Below, in pieces: positions 1-4,856 of a stretch of DNA of 6,265 bases. The notes below the pieces were generated by a model that was given only the letters and a program-made list of their open reading frames with translations, did no database searches and was not told where the DNA came from. The position numbers and the translations under genes were made by a program. Within the stretch, counting starts at the first letter, position 1. Each line of letters begins with the position of its first letter. Source of the stretch: Candidatus Eiseniibacteriota bacterium (lineage in GTDB: Bacteria > Joyebacterota > Joyebacteria > Joyebacterales > Joyebacteraceae); the NCBI GenBank assembly GCA_030639555.1, contig DAOWCM010000131.1, positions 1 to 6,265 on the forward strand, in the 5' to 3' direction.

Positions 1-14
1 ATCAAGTACTTCAT
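1..14 (-). CDS. Possible 5' end of an unidentified gene, cut by the window edge
   Basis: An ATG reading leftwards at 14-12 is followed by Lys-Tyr-Leu before the window ends. A strong Shine-Dalgarno (AAGGAGG, minus strand, 26-20) lies 5 nt upstream, which is ideal spacing. The frame is also open upstream, and its last 20 or so codons have coding-like GC3 (they would read ESLAADLTKEAS before the Met). The real start could therefore lie further right, for example TTG at 137, with the Shine-Dalgarno-like bases simply encoding Thr-Lys-Glu-Ala. Only four residues are visible from the ATG, so no function can be given. Confidence 0.4.
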
Positions 15-306
15 GGAGGCCTCCTTGGTCAGGTCCGCCGCCAGCGATTCCTCACCTTCCGCGCGCGCGGGCGCCTGAGTCGTGGCGCTCTCGGGACCAC
101 GACCCCGCCGAGCGCTCCGCGCACTTCCACCACACAAGCACAGATTGTCAGAGTGGTGAGCGACGGTCAAGAGGAATCGCGGCGCACGTCCGATTCGGGC
201 CTCCGCGCCCGCCCCTCGTCGTTTCCGCGGGGATTGCGGTTCTGAGGCGCGGCGAACGCAGCCGGCCGTTCTGTCCCGGGCCGATCCGAGAGCAGGCACG
301 AAGCAG
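15..306. other. Intergenic stretch, mostly featureless
   Basis: No convincing gene is seen here on either strand. The open frames are Arg/Pro/Gly-rich, as expected from GC-rich non-coding DNA. On the minus strand a possible weak promoter reads TTGACC (170-165) followed after 15 nt by GACAAT (149-144). It could serve the gene that starts near the left edge, giving a leader of roughly 120 nt. The -35 is good, but the spacing is short and the -10 poor, so I do not list it as a separate promoter. Confidence 0.4.
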
Positions 307-336
307 AAGGGGCCCCGTCTGATGACGGGGCCCCTT
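307..336 (-). terminator. Strong hairpin terminator after the secreted-protein gene
   Basis: A perfect 13-bp inverted repeat (AAGGGGCCCCGTC at 307-319 with its complement at 324-336) is separated by a 4-nt loop. It begins 48 nt downstream of the stop of the secreted-protein gene. Downstream on the minus strand the sequence is only loosely T-rich (TTCTGCTTCGT), so the stem is very strong but the U-tract is imperfect. The stem is symmetric and could also act against plus-strand transcription, but no plus-strand gene is seen to use it. Confidence 0.75.
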
Positions 337-360
337 GTTCTTACTCGTGCTTGCTGCGTC

Positions 361-400
361 GTCCCTCTCAAGGGACTGAAGGCTCTACCTGTAGAGAGCC
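361..400 (-). repeat. Two small hairpins between the stop codon and the terminator
   Basis: Two further perfect inverted repeats precede the terminator. GGCTCT/AGAGCC (381-386 and 395-400) overlaps the stop codon of the secreted-protein gene. GTCCCT/AGGGAC (361-366 and 371-376) has a 4-nt loop. With the 307-336 stem, the mRNA 3' end would carry three hairpins in a row, which may help stabilise the transcript. The repeats are direct observations; the role is inferred. Confidence 0.45.
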
Positions 401-1062
401 TTGATGTTCGTCCAGCTCGACTCCTCCACCGGCGACACGGGCTCGGGGAAGATGATCGTCGCGTGGGCGGGAGCCGTCACCGTGATATCATCGATCCAGA
501 AGTCCGTGTGGTCGGGGTCGTTCGTCGAAGGCGTGCTGTAGAGACGTGACTGGATCACGAGACCGTCGTGAAGACCGCCGTCGGCCCAGAAGGTCCAGGA
601 GTGCGTGACCAGGTCCCAGCCCTCACCGGCCGTATAGGCATCGTTGCCGCCGGCGCTGCCGGAGTAGCTGTTGATGTCTCCACCGGTCTCGGTGTAGCTG
701 CCCCAGATCCTCTGCGAGGGGCTCGCGCCCGGCGAGGTGTCGAATCCGTAGAACATCGCATCGACGATGTCGCCTTCCTGCAGGCCGACGACCCAGCAGA
801 GGAATGCCTGCGGCGTGCCGGTATGCGGATCCTCGGCCACGTGCAGGTAGTAGGTGCCATCAACGGCGCCCGGGCAGGTGTAGTCCGGGAGCGTCGAGCC
901 CTGCGAACCGGTCTGCGGGCCGCTCACGTTCGTGTCACAGCACAGATTGCTGCCGTAGAAACCGAGGATGGTGCCGCCGTCCTCCCAGCTGTAATTGAGC
1001 GTCTGCTGCGCAAACGCGGGCACGGCGATCAGAACGAGAGCAATCACAAACAGCTTCTTCAT
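385..1062 (-). CDS. Secreted jelly-roll-like protein of unknown function with a conserved-looking C-terminal tail
   Basis: This 225-aa protein has a clear Sec signal peptide: MKK, a hydrophobic stretch at residues 4-15, and a likely signal peptidase I site after AFA (residue 18). The mature part is acidic, aromatic and rich in Gly/Ser/Thr, with four cysteines (41, 42, 63, 89) that could form disulfides outside the cytoplasm. The alternating pattern and the ending DFWIDDITV (188-196) resemble jelly-roll or carbohydrate-binding-like beta sandwiches, in which a W-I/L-D-D-I strand is typical, but I cannot assign a family. The last residues, SSWTNIKALYR (215-225), look like a short conserved tail after a Pro/Glu linker. 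The ATG at 1062 is chosen over an in-frame GTG at 1074 because the GGAGG Shine-Dalgarno (1072-1068) lies between them, 5 nt before the ATG. A near-consensus promoter, a long leader and a terminator bracket it as a single-gene unit. No catalytic motif is visible. Confidence 0.85.
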   Translation of the reverse strand: MKKLFVIALVLIAVPAFAQQTLNYSWEDGGTILGFYGSNLCCDTNVSGPQTGSQGSTLPDYTCPGAVDGTYYLHVAEDPHTGTPQAFLCWVVGLQEGDIVDAMFYGFDTSPGASPSQRIWGSYTETGGDINSYSGSAGGNDAYTAGEGWDLVTHSWTFWADGGLHDGLVIQSRLYSTPSTNDPDHTDFWIDDITVTAPAHATIIFPEPVSPVEESSWTNIKALYR

Positions 1063-1319
1063 CTCTTCCTCCACTGTAAGAGTGAACCTCTCTCAACGAT
1101 CATGCCTCACTCACAACACCGGCCCGCATGTCATCTGCTGCCAGGCAGATCGCCGAGCCGTATTCGTCATCAAACAGGTCCCGTTACCACCTCCTTGTTT
1201 CGGGCCTGCGGACCGCTCGACCCACGCTCGGGCGACCGGACCCTCTCCTGTGTCACGGATATGCGTATCCGGCCGCGTCCGCGTGCCTCGCTGAACGCAG
1301 CTCGGTGCCTTCTCTAAGC
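1063..1319 (-). promoter_or_regulatory. Long, apparently structured 5' leader of the secreted-protein gene
   Basis: About 257 nt separate the predicted transcription start (near 1319) from the ATG at 1062, with no convincing gene between. Perfect inverted repeats visible on the minus strand are: CGGATA/TATCCG (1271-1266 and 1261-1256, 4-nt loop); GGCCCG/CGGGCC (1206-1201 and 1126-1121), which would close a multibranch domain; inside it AAAC/GTTT plus AGGT/ACCT with a 4-nt bulge (1200-1172); ATCTGC/GCAGAT (1150-1145 and 1138-1133); and near the start codon GAGTGA/TCACTC (1112-1107 and 1085-1080). A strong AAGGAGG (1196-1190) with no usable start codon after it lies within the second hairpin. 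No known riboswitch class was recognised. Regulation by RNA structure is an inference; the region could instead be an unstructured spacer. Confidence 0.5.
1068..1072 (-). promoter_or_regulatory. Ribosome binding site that fixes the start of the secreted-protein gene
   Basis: GGAGG on the minus strand sits 5 nt upstream of the ATG at 1062 and overlaps the last base of the alternative GTG codon at 1074-1072. This placement supports translation from the ATG, which also gives a conventional signal peptide beginning MKK. Confidence 0.8.
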
Positions 1320-1325
1320 AGGTAC

Positions 1326-1355
1326 ATTATACCACAAGGTTGGAAAATCCGTCAA
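1326..1355 (-). promoter_or_regulatory. Near-consensus sigma70-type promoter for the secreted-protein gene
   Basis: On the minus strand TTGACG (1355-1350) is followed by an 18-nt spacer and a perfect TATAAT (1331-1326). The element lies in a locally AT-rich patch within otherwise GC-rich DNA. Transcription would start near 1319 and run leftwards through the long leader into the secreted-protein gene. It lies 77 nt beyond the stop of the upstream Cys-rich small gene, so it makes the secreted-protein gene an independent unit. Confidence 0.8.
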
Positions 1356-1431
1356 GCGCAAGTCTGAGACAGGAAAGCGGGGATATCGCGGGCAGACTGC
1401 GCCCTGGCCGGGTCCGGCTCTCGGCGAGTCC

Positions 1432-1632
1432 CTACGAGTTCTCCTTGACGAAGGCAGCTATGGAGCGGTCGTAGGTCCGCTCGGCGGCCTCGCTGAAGTA
1501 GCACGCCGGAAGCTCTCCGAGCCTCTTGTGGTAGGCTATGCACTCGCAGCAGATGCCCTTGCGGCTGCAGGGCTCGTAGCTGCAGTTGCAGCGGGCCAGA
1601 TTGGCCTCGCGGCCGGGGCAGTCCTTCCCCAT
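1432..1632 (-). CDS. Small cysteine-rich DUF6485-like protein
   Basis: This 66-aa cytosolic protein has eight cysteines (5, 15, 17, 22, 28, 29, 31, 44), arranged as CNCSYEPCSRKGICCEC followed by YHKRLGELPACYF. That block matches my memory of the DUF6485 family: short proteins of about this length with a CxC, CSRKGxCCEC and LPAC core. The clustered cysteines suggest a bound metal or iron-sulfur centre, but the function is unknown and I assign none. There is no signal peptide or membrane segment. The ATG at 1632 is supported by GGAGG (1642-1638) 5 nt upstream. The gene lies beyond a strong hairpin that ends the previous unit, and I see no clear promoter of its own in the 50-nt gap, so it may depend on read-through or on an unrecognised promoter. 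Larger overlapping frames on this strand have unlikely composition and were set aside. Confidence 0.85.
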   Translation of the reverse strand: MGKDCPGREANLARCNCSYEPCSRKGICCECIAYHKRLGELPACYFSEAAERTYDRSIAAFVKENS

Positions 1633-1684
1633 CGGCTCCTCCCCCCTGGTCCGGCCCGTGAGATCCCGATCCGGGCCAGAAATG

Positions 1685-1717
1685 GAACGCCCGGCGGGGG
1701 TTGTCCGCCGGGCGTTC
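1685..1717 (-). terminator. Hairpin terminator after the glycyl-radical-domain gene
   Basis: A perfect 13-bp inverted repeat (GAACGCCCGGCGG at 1685-1697, complement at 1705-1717) has a 7-nt loop and starts 18 nt after the stop codon at 1736. The sequence following it on the minus strand (CATTTCTGG) is only weakly T-rich, so termination may be partial, allowing some read-through into the DUF6485-like gene. Confidence 0.7.
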
Positions 1718-1735
1718 GGTGATCACGGTCCTTCG

Positions 1736-2020
1736 CTACACGATCTTCGATCTGTGGCGGTCCTTGAGCTCGCCCGTCTTGCCCTTGTTCCACCCGCTCG
1801 TTCGGGAGAAGTAGCCCGTGACCCTTGTTATGTGGTCCACGTCCTTTCCCTGCGAGCAGGAGGCGGTAATGGCCTCGAGCGTGTTCTTGTCGACCGCTTC
1901 GAACGTTGCGTGAGTCAGCGTCTCGAACCTGTCGTTCCGGATGACGATGCCTTTGTCGTCGAGCTGGTAGTCCCAACCGTCCTGCGTGTCGATCCAGCCC
2001 TTCAACTCCTCCATCTTCAT
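1736..2020 (-). CDS. Stand-alone NrdD-like glycyl-radical domain protein
   Basis: This 94-aa protein matches the extreme C-terminus of class III (anaerobic) ribonucleotide reductase NrdD. It carries RVTGY at 66-70, corresponding to the RVxGY motif whose glycine holds the radical (Gly69 here), then WNKGK (77-81) and ELKDR (84-88). In full NrdD, of roughly 600-700 aa, this segment follows a ten-stranded barrel with active-site cysteines; none of that is present here. The first 60 residues are acidic and polar, and the CxxC zinc-site cysteines usual near the NrdD C-terminus are missing; the only cysteine is Cys55. It may be a replaceable radical domain like GrcA/YfiD for pyruvate formate-lyase, a member of the short proteins often annotated as anaerobic RNR, or a protein that no longer carries a radical. 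The ATG at 2020 has GGAGG 5 nt upstream. It follows the DUF1858 gene by 49 nt, probably in one transcript. Confidence 0.8.
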   Translation of the reverse strand: MKMEELKGWIDTQDGWDYQLDDKGIVIRNDRFETLTHATFEAVDKNTLEAITASCSQGKDVDHITRVTGYFSRTSGWNKGKTGELKDRHRSKIV

Positions 2021-2069
2021 CGTTACCTCCTAGCGCTGTCTCACCCCGGTGTGAAAACCCTCGTATTTG

Positions 2070-2288
2070 CTAGTCTACCTGCTCGGCCTGGGTCGCCTTG
2101 TTCAGATCTGACATCAGCGCCTCGACGTCGATCCCGTGCGCCGCCGCGCCCTCCGCGATCGACTCGAACGCCGCTACCGCGCAACCGATGCAGTGGAGCC
2201 CGTGCTGCATGAAGACCGGCACGGTCTCCGGGTGGCTTCTCACCACGTCACCGATGGGCATTTCCTTCGTGATGACCATCTCCGCCAT
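2070..2288 (-). CDS. DUF1858 / hybrid-cluster-protein-associated redox disulfide domain protein
   Basis: This 72-aa protein consists of a single DUF1858-type domain. It starts MVITKEMPIGDVV, has the P-E-T-V-P-V-F segment (20-26) and the diagnostic HGLHCIGC motif (29-36), then AAFESIAEGAAAHGID. Cys33 and Cys36 form the CxxC pair. The related TIGR03980 family is named for its association with hybrid cluster (prismane) proteins, and a redox-active disulfide is proposed for it; the substrate here is unknown. Such small proteins are common in anaerobes. The ATG at 2288 is preferred over the in-frame ATG at 2279 because AGGAG (2299-2295) lies 6 nt upstream. A good promoter begins about 40 nt further up, making this the first gene of a unit that continues into the glycyl-radical-domain gene. 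Confidence 0.9.
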   Translation of the reverse strand: MAEMVITKEMPIGDVVRSHPETVPVFMQHGLHCIGCAVAAFESIAEGAAAHGIDVEALMSDLNKATQAEQVD

Positions 2289-2315
2289 GTGGCTCTCCTA
2301 GTGTGATCGTCTGGA

Positions 2316-2331
2316 GTGGTGCTTCCACCAC
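2316..2331. repeat. Perfect GTGGTG-N4-CACCAC dyad at the predicted transcription start
   Basis: Six-base arms (2316-2321 and 2326-2331) flank a 4-base centre. The predicted start of transcription (near 2328) lies inside it, so it could be a second operator half of the same control region or a 5'-terminal mRNA hairpin. It does not match the FNR or Rex consensus that I know. Confidence 0.4.
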
Positions 2332-2334
2332 GGC

Positions 2335-2363
2335 ATAATAACCTGATCCCTCCCCCGCTTCAA
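2335..2363 (-). promoter_or_regulatory. Sigma70-type promoter of the DUF1858 and glycyl-radical-domain unit
   Basis: On the minus strand TTGAAG (2363-2358) and TATTAT (2340-2335) are separated by exactly 17 nt. Transcription would start near 2328, leaving a leader of about 40 nt before the ATG at 2288. The promoter lies between the permease stop codon (2378) and the DUF1858 gene, separating this unit from the exporter operon, although no clear terminator was found between them. Confidence 0.7.
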
Positions 2364-2368
2364 GCGGG
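2354..2368. repeat. Perfect 15-bp dyad over the -35 element
   Basis: CCCGCTT and AAGCGGG flank a single central base (2361). The -35 hexamer at 2363-2358 lies within the dyad. The position suits a repressor operator, or a hairpin at the end of the permease transcript; it has no T-tract, so I favour an operator or chance over a terminator. Confidence 0.45.
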
Positions 2369-2377
2369 AAGTTGCGC

Positions 2378-4036
2378 TTATCCCGTGAATTCTTCCCTGG
2401 CCAGCCTGCGCCTCAGTCTGGCCGCCACGACCCGCTCGGCCACCCAGGCGAGGCCCCAGAGGGCAAACACAAGGGGCCCCGTGGCCGCCGGCCTCTTCTG
2501 CATGACAAGCTGGATCGCTATCAGGAGCGGGACCATCGTGGTGCCCAGGATCATGAAGAACCCTATCTGGCGCGCCTGCCTCGTCCTTTCCACCTCCTGA
2601 GAGAGTGGCATGTGCGGTGACGCGAGCGACAGGATGGCGAACGCGGTCAGACACATCGGGAACACCATGAGGACGAAGGCCGCGGCCCCGAGAACGGGCA
2701 TCGCGAGGCTCAGGAGCACGAAGAGCAGCAGGAAGAACGGGAGGAGGTAGCGCCAGATCACCAGCCTGCGCGCGCCCCGCAGGACTCCCGAGGGGTCCCC
2801 GATGGGGGCCGCGTAGAAGAGCCAGCTGGCCTTCCACTGCTCGGTCTGCGTCATGGCGGTCGCGAAGAACAGAGACACGAAGATGCAGTAGAGCCCCATT
2901 ATCTCCTGGAGCGCGACCGGGCTTCCGTCCGTCGACTGGACGAACGGGCTGTGCAGGTCGTGGCGGATGAGCGCCGCGAGGTAGACGGCGAGCGGCAGAC
3001 CGAACGCCGGGTAGACCCTGGAACGGAGCTTCCGGTCGCGCCGCATGTAGGCGTCCATGAGGACATATCCGGCGCGCTCCGTGCCGGTCCCGAGTGAGGC
3101 GAGCCCGAGTCTGAAGAAAGGGCGCCTTTTCACGCGCCCGTCGGTGTGCTCCTCGGCTTCGACCGAGGACGTCATCAGCTCGGATATCTTTCGCGAGTAG
3201 TCGAGCGATATCGTGTTCATCGCCGCCGCTATCACGAGAGCGGAGCCCGCCGCGGCCATCAGGATCAGGTAGACGTCCTGGCGGCTGCCCGTTCCCGCCA
3301 GCAGCTCGACCGACCCGGCGAACCAGGCGGGCGGTGCGGCGTAGACCCAGGCGCCGCGGTTGAGCGAGAGCAGCATCGGGTCGTCCTCGATCATCCTCGG
3401 CAGCAGGAAGTACGCGAGAACGAGCACCAGTGTGACGCCCGAGTGCACGTAGGTCATGATGCTGGTGAAGCGCTGGTGGCTCACGACCCTCAGTGTGCCC
3501 GTGTAGATCAGTACCACCGCGGCGGCCGTCGCCAGGCACGCGACGATGCCGCCCAGAATGTGGAAGAGACCGAAGAGGAAACCCGGTTCCAGCGAGCAGC
3601 TGCCGACGATCGCCGCGGGCAGGGTCAGCGCCAGCGCGATGGGAGTAACGTAGAACAGCATGTTGCCGAGCTTCGCCCAGAAGTACGTGCGCGAAGAGAC
3701 GGGCCTGTGAGCGAGTATGTCGAAGTCATCCGGATGAGCCACGATCGTGACGTACTCCATGATGACCGCGAGGGCCGTCATGAACATCGCGGCGCTTATC
3801 GTGAAGAGCGAGTAGACGAAGAGGTCACCGTGGGGGCGGAGGCCGACGGCCATCAGGGTGCCCATCACGGTGTACGTGATGAGAGCGATGAAGAAGGGCG
3901 GCAGCTTCCCGCGCCCCATCCCTGCGCGGGAGGTTCTGAGATCGAGCTTGATGCCGACAGCGAGGAGCGCCCTGAGCTGCTGCCAGTCGACGTTGTTCTC
4001 GCCTTCCGCGTGTCTTCCCGGGCCCTCGCTGTTCAA
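2378..4036 (-). CDS. ABC exporter permease, multi-pass (ABC-2-like / putative ABC exporter)
   Basis: This is a 552-aa integral membrane protein with about 11-12 hydrophobic segments, roughly at residues 46-66, 72-98, 122-146, 152-180, 193-213, 254-273, 341-357, 376-395, 429-449, 450-472, 491-512 and 520-539. A charged cytoplasmic stretch (about 280-340, containing RVKRR and MRRDRKLRSR) separates the two halves. HPDDFDILAHRPVSSR (101-116) and WLFYAAPIGDP (405-415) resemble the conserved loops of the large-permease family of putative ABC exporters (PF16962-type, distantly like EcsB), but that family call is from memory. It should move an unknown substrate outward across the inner membrane, powered by the ATPase encoded just upstream. 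The start is TTG at 4036, only 3 nt after the ATPase stop, with GGGAG (4047-4043) 6 nt upstream; no ATG or GTG gives a better start before the first membrane segment. The tight spacing implies translational coupling. Confidence 0.85.
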   Translation of the reverse strand: MNSEGPGRHAEGENNVDWQQLRALLAVGIKLDLRTSRAGMGRGKLPPFFIALITYTVMGTLMAVGLRPHGDLFVYSLFTISAAMFMTALAVIMEYVTIVAHPDDFDILAHRPVSSRTYFWAKLGNMLFYVTPIALALTLPAAIVGSCSLEPGFLFGLFHILGGIVACLATAAAVVLIYTGTLRVVSHQRFTSIMTYVHSGVTLVLVLAYFLLPRMIEDDPMLLSLNRGAWVYAAPPAWFAGSVELLAGTGSRQDVYLILMAAAGSALVIAAAMNTISLDYSRKISELMTSSVEAEEHTDGRVKRRPFFRLGLASLGTGTERAGYVLMDAYMRRDRKLRSRVYPAFGLPLAVYLAALIRHDLHSPFVQSTDGSPVALQEIMGLYCIFVSLFFATAMTQTEQWKASWLFYAAPIGDPSGVLRGARRLVIWRYLLPFFLLLFVLLSLAMPVLGAAAFVLMVFPMCLTAFAILSLASPHMPLSQEVERTRQARQIGFFMILGTTMVPLLIAIQLVMQKRPAATGPLVFALWGLAWVAERVVAARLRRRLAREEFTG

Positions 4037-4039
4037 TTC

Positions 4040-4840
4040 CTACTCCCTCTTCACGCCGGTGACGCTCTCGGAGAATGCCCGGACGATGTCGGGAAGGTCG
4101 CCGGTGGAGGTGAGTTCGCTGAACACCCCCTCGAGCGAGGCCGCACTCGTCAGGTCCTTGAGTTCCTCCACGTTTCCGTCCGCGATGATGCGCCCGTTGT
4201 TGAGGATGACGATTCTGTCGCAGACCTTCTCGACGACCTCGAGGACGTGTGAGCAGTAGAACACGGTCTTGCCCTGCGAGGCCAGCTCTCGCAGCAGTTC
4301 CTTCAGGACCAGCGCGGTGTTCGCGTCGAGCCCGGACAGCGGCTCGTCCAGAAAGAGCACGCTGGGGTTGTGCAGGAGCGCCGCCGAGATGAGCACCTTC
4401 TGCTTCATGCCTCGCGAGAACGACGTCATCGTGCGCCCCGCGGCGTCGGCGATGCCGAAGAGCTTGAGAAAGGTCTCCGACTTCCCCTCCGCTTCGTCGC
4501 GATCGAGGTGATAGAGGTGCCCGACGAGCGTCAGGTATTCCCGCGGCGTCAGATTCTCGTACAGCGCGCCCGTCTCGGGCACAACGCCGATTCTCGCCTT
4601 CGCCTCGAACGGCGACTCCGCGATGTCGAAACCCTCGATCACGGCCGTCCCGGTCGTTGGCCTGAGCATCCCTGTTGCCATTTTCACCGTCGTCGTCTTG
4701 CCTGCGCCGTTCGGCCCGAGGTAGCCACAGATCTGACCGCGAGGCACCGTCAGGTTGACGCCCGTGACGGCCTCGATTTCCCCGAACGTCTTGGTCAGAT
4801 CACGGAAGACGACCGCGGCCTCGGGAGTGGGTGCGTTCAT
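4040..4840 (-). CDS. ABC transporter ATP-binding protein (exporter type)
   Basis: This 266-aa protein is a complete ABC ATPase. It has Walker A GPNGAGKT (42-49), a Q-loop region VVPETGALYENLT (87-98) with Glu89 where many ABC proteins have Gln, the signature SFSRGMKQKV (140-149), Walker B VLFLDEP (161-167), the D-loop SGLD (169-172) and the H-loop His198 in CSHVLE. The Glu at the Q-loop and the RGMKQK signature are usual in ATPases of ABC-2-type exporters, as in drug, bacteriocin, Ecs and gliding-type systems, and do not suggest loss of activity. The last 45 residues form a non-conserved tail (SAASLEGVFSELT). It should pair with the 552-aa permease that follows after 3 nt. The ATG at 4840 has GGAG about 8 nt upstream and starts 16 nt after the stop of the glycosyltransferase gene, so the three genes are probably co-transcribed. 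The substrate cannot be told from the sequence. Confidence 0.95.
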   Translation of the reverse strand: MNAPTPEAAVVFRDLTKTFGEIEAVTGVNLTVPRGQICGYLGPNGAGKTTTVKMATGMLRPTTGTAVIEGFDIAESPFEAKARIGVVPETGALYENLTPREYLTLVGHLYHLDRDEAEGKSETFLKLFGIADAAGRTMTSFSRGMKQKVLISAALLHNPSVLFLDEPLSGLDANTALVLKELLRELASQGKTVFYCSHVLEVVEKVCDRIVILNNGRIIADGNVEELKDLTSAASLEGVFSELTSTGDLPDIVRAFSESVTGVKRE

Positions 4841-4856
4841 AGTCTGTTCTCCGGTG

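Noticed and set aside
1..25. EASMKYL at the left edge resembles the EA-x2-KY segment of NADH dehydrogenase subunit NuoN.
   Set aside because: Upstream residues are polar and charged rather than membrane-spanning as in NuoN, and only a few residues are visible.
1111..1170. A 19-codon reading frame in the leader (ATG at 1170, TGA ending at 1111, minus strand).
   Set aside because: The nearest Shine-Dalgarno is about 19 nt away and the sequence shows no runs of regulatory codons, so it is not listed as a gene.
1172..1200. GGTGGTAACGGG resembles the T-box antiterminator core (GGTGGTACCGCG).
   Set aside because: The bases differ at key positions, no specifier-loop stem or AGAGA motif lies in the right order, there is no intrinsic terminator before the gene, and the downstream gene is a secreted protein, not an amino-acid gene.
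2041..2053. Small inverted repeat TCACCCCGGTGTGA between the DUF1858 and glycyl-radical-domain genes.
   Set aside because: Only four paired bases around a 6-nt centre, with no T-tract; too weak to call a terminator or operator.
2298..3539. A 413-codon minus-strand frame overlapping the permease.
   Set aside because: Pro/Arg/Gly/His-rich composition without any motif, while the overlapping permease frame shows about 12 clean membrane segments.
3146..4252. A 368-codon plus-strand open frame antisense to the permease and ATPase genes.
   Set aside because: It is very rich in Arg, His, Glu and Asp with no domain, as expected from the antisense of GC-rich coding DNA; the minus-strand genes have clear motifs.
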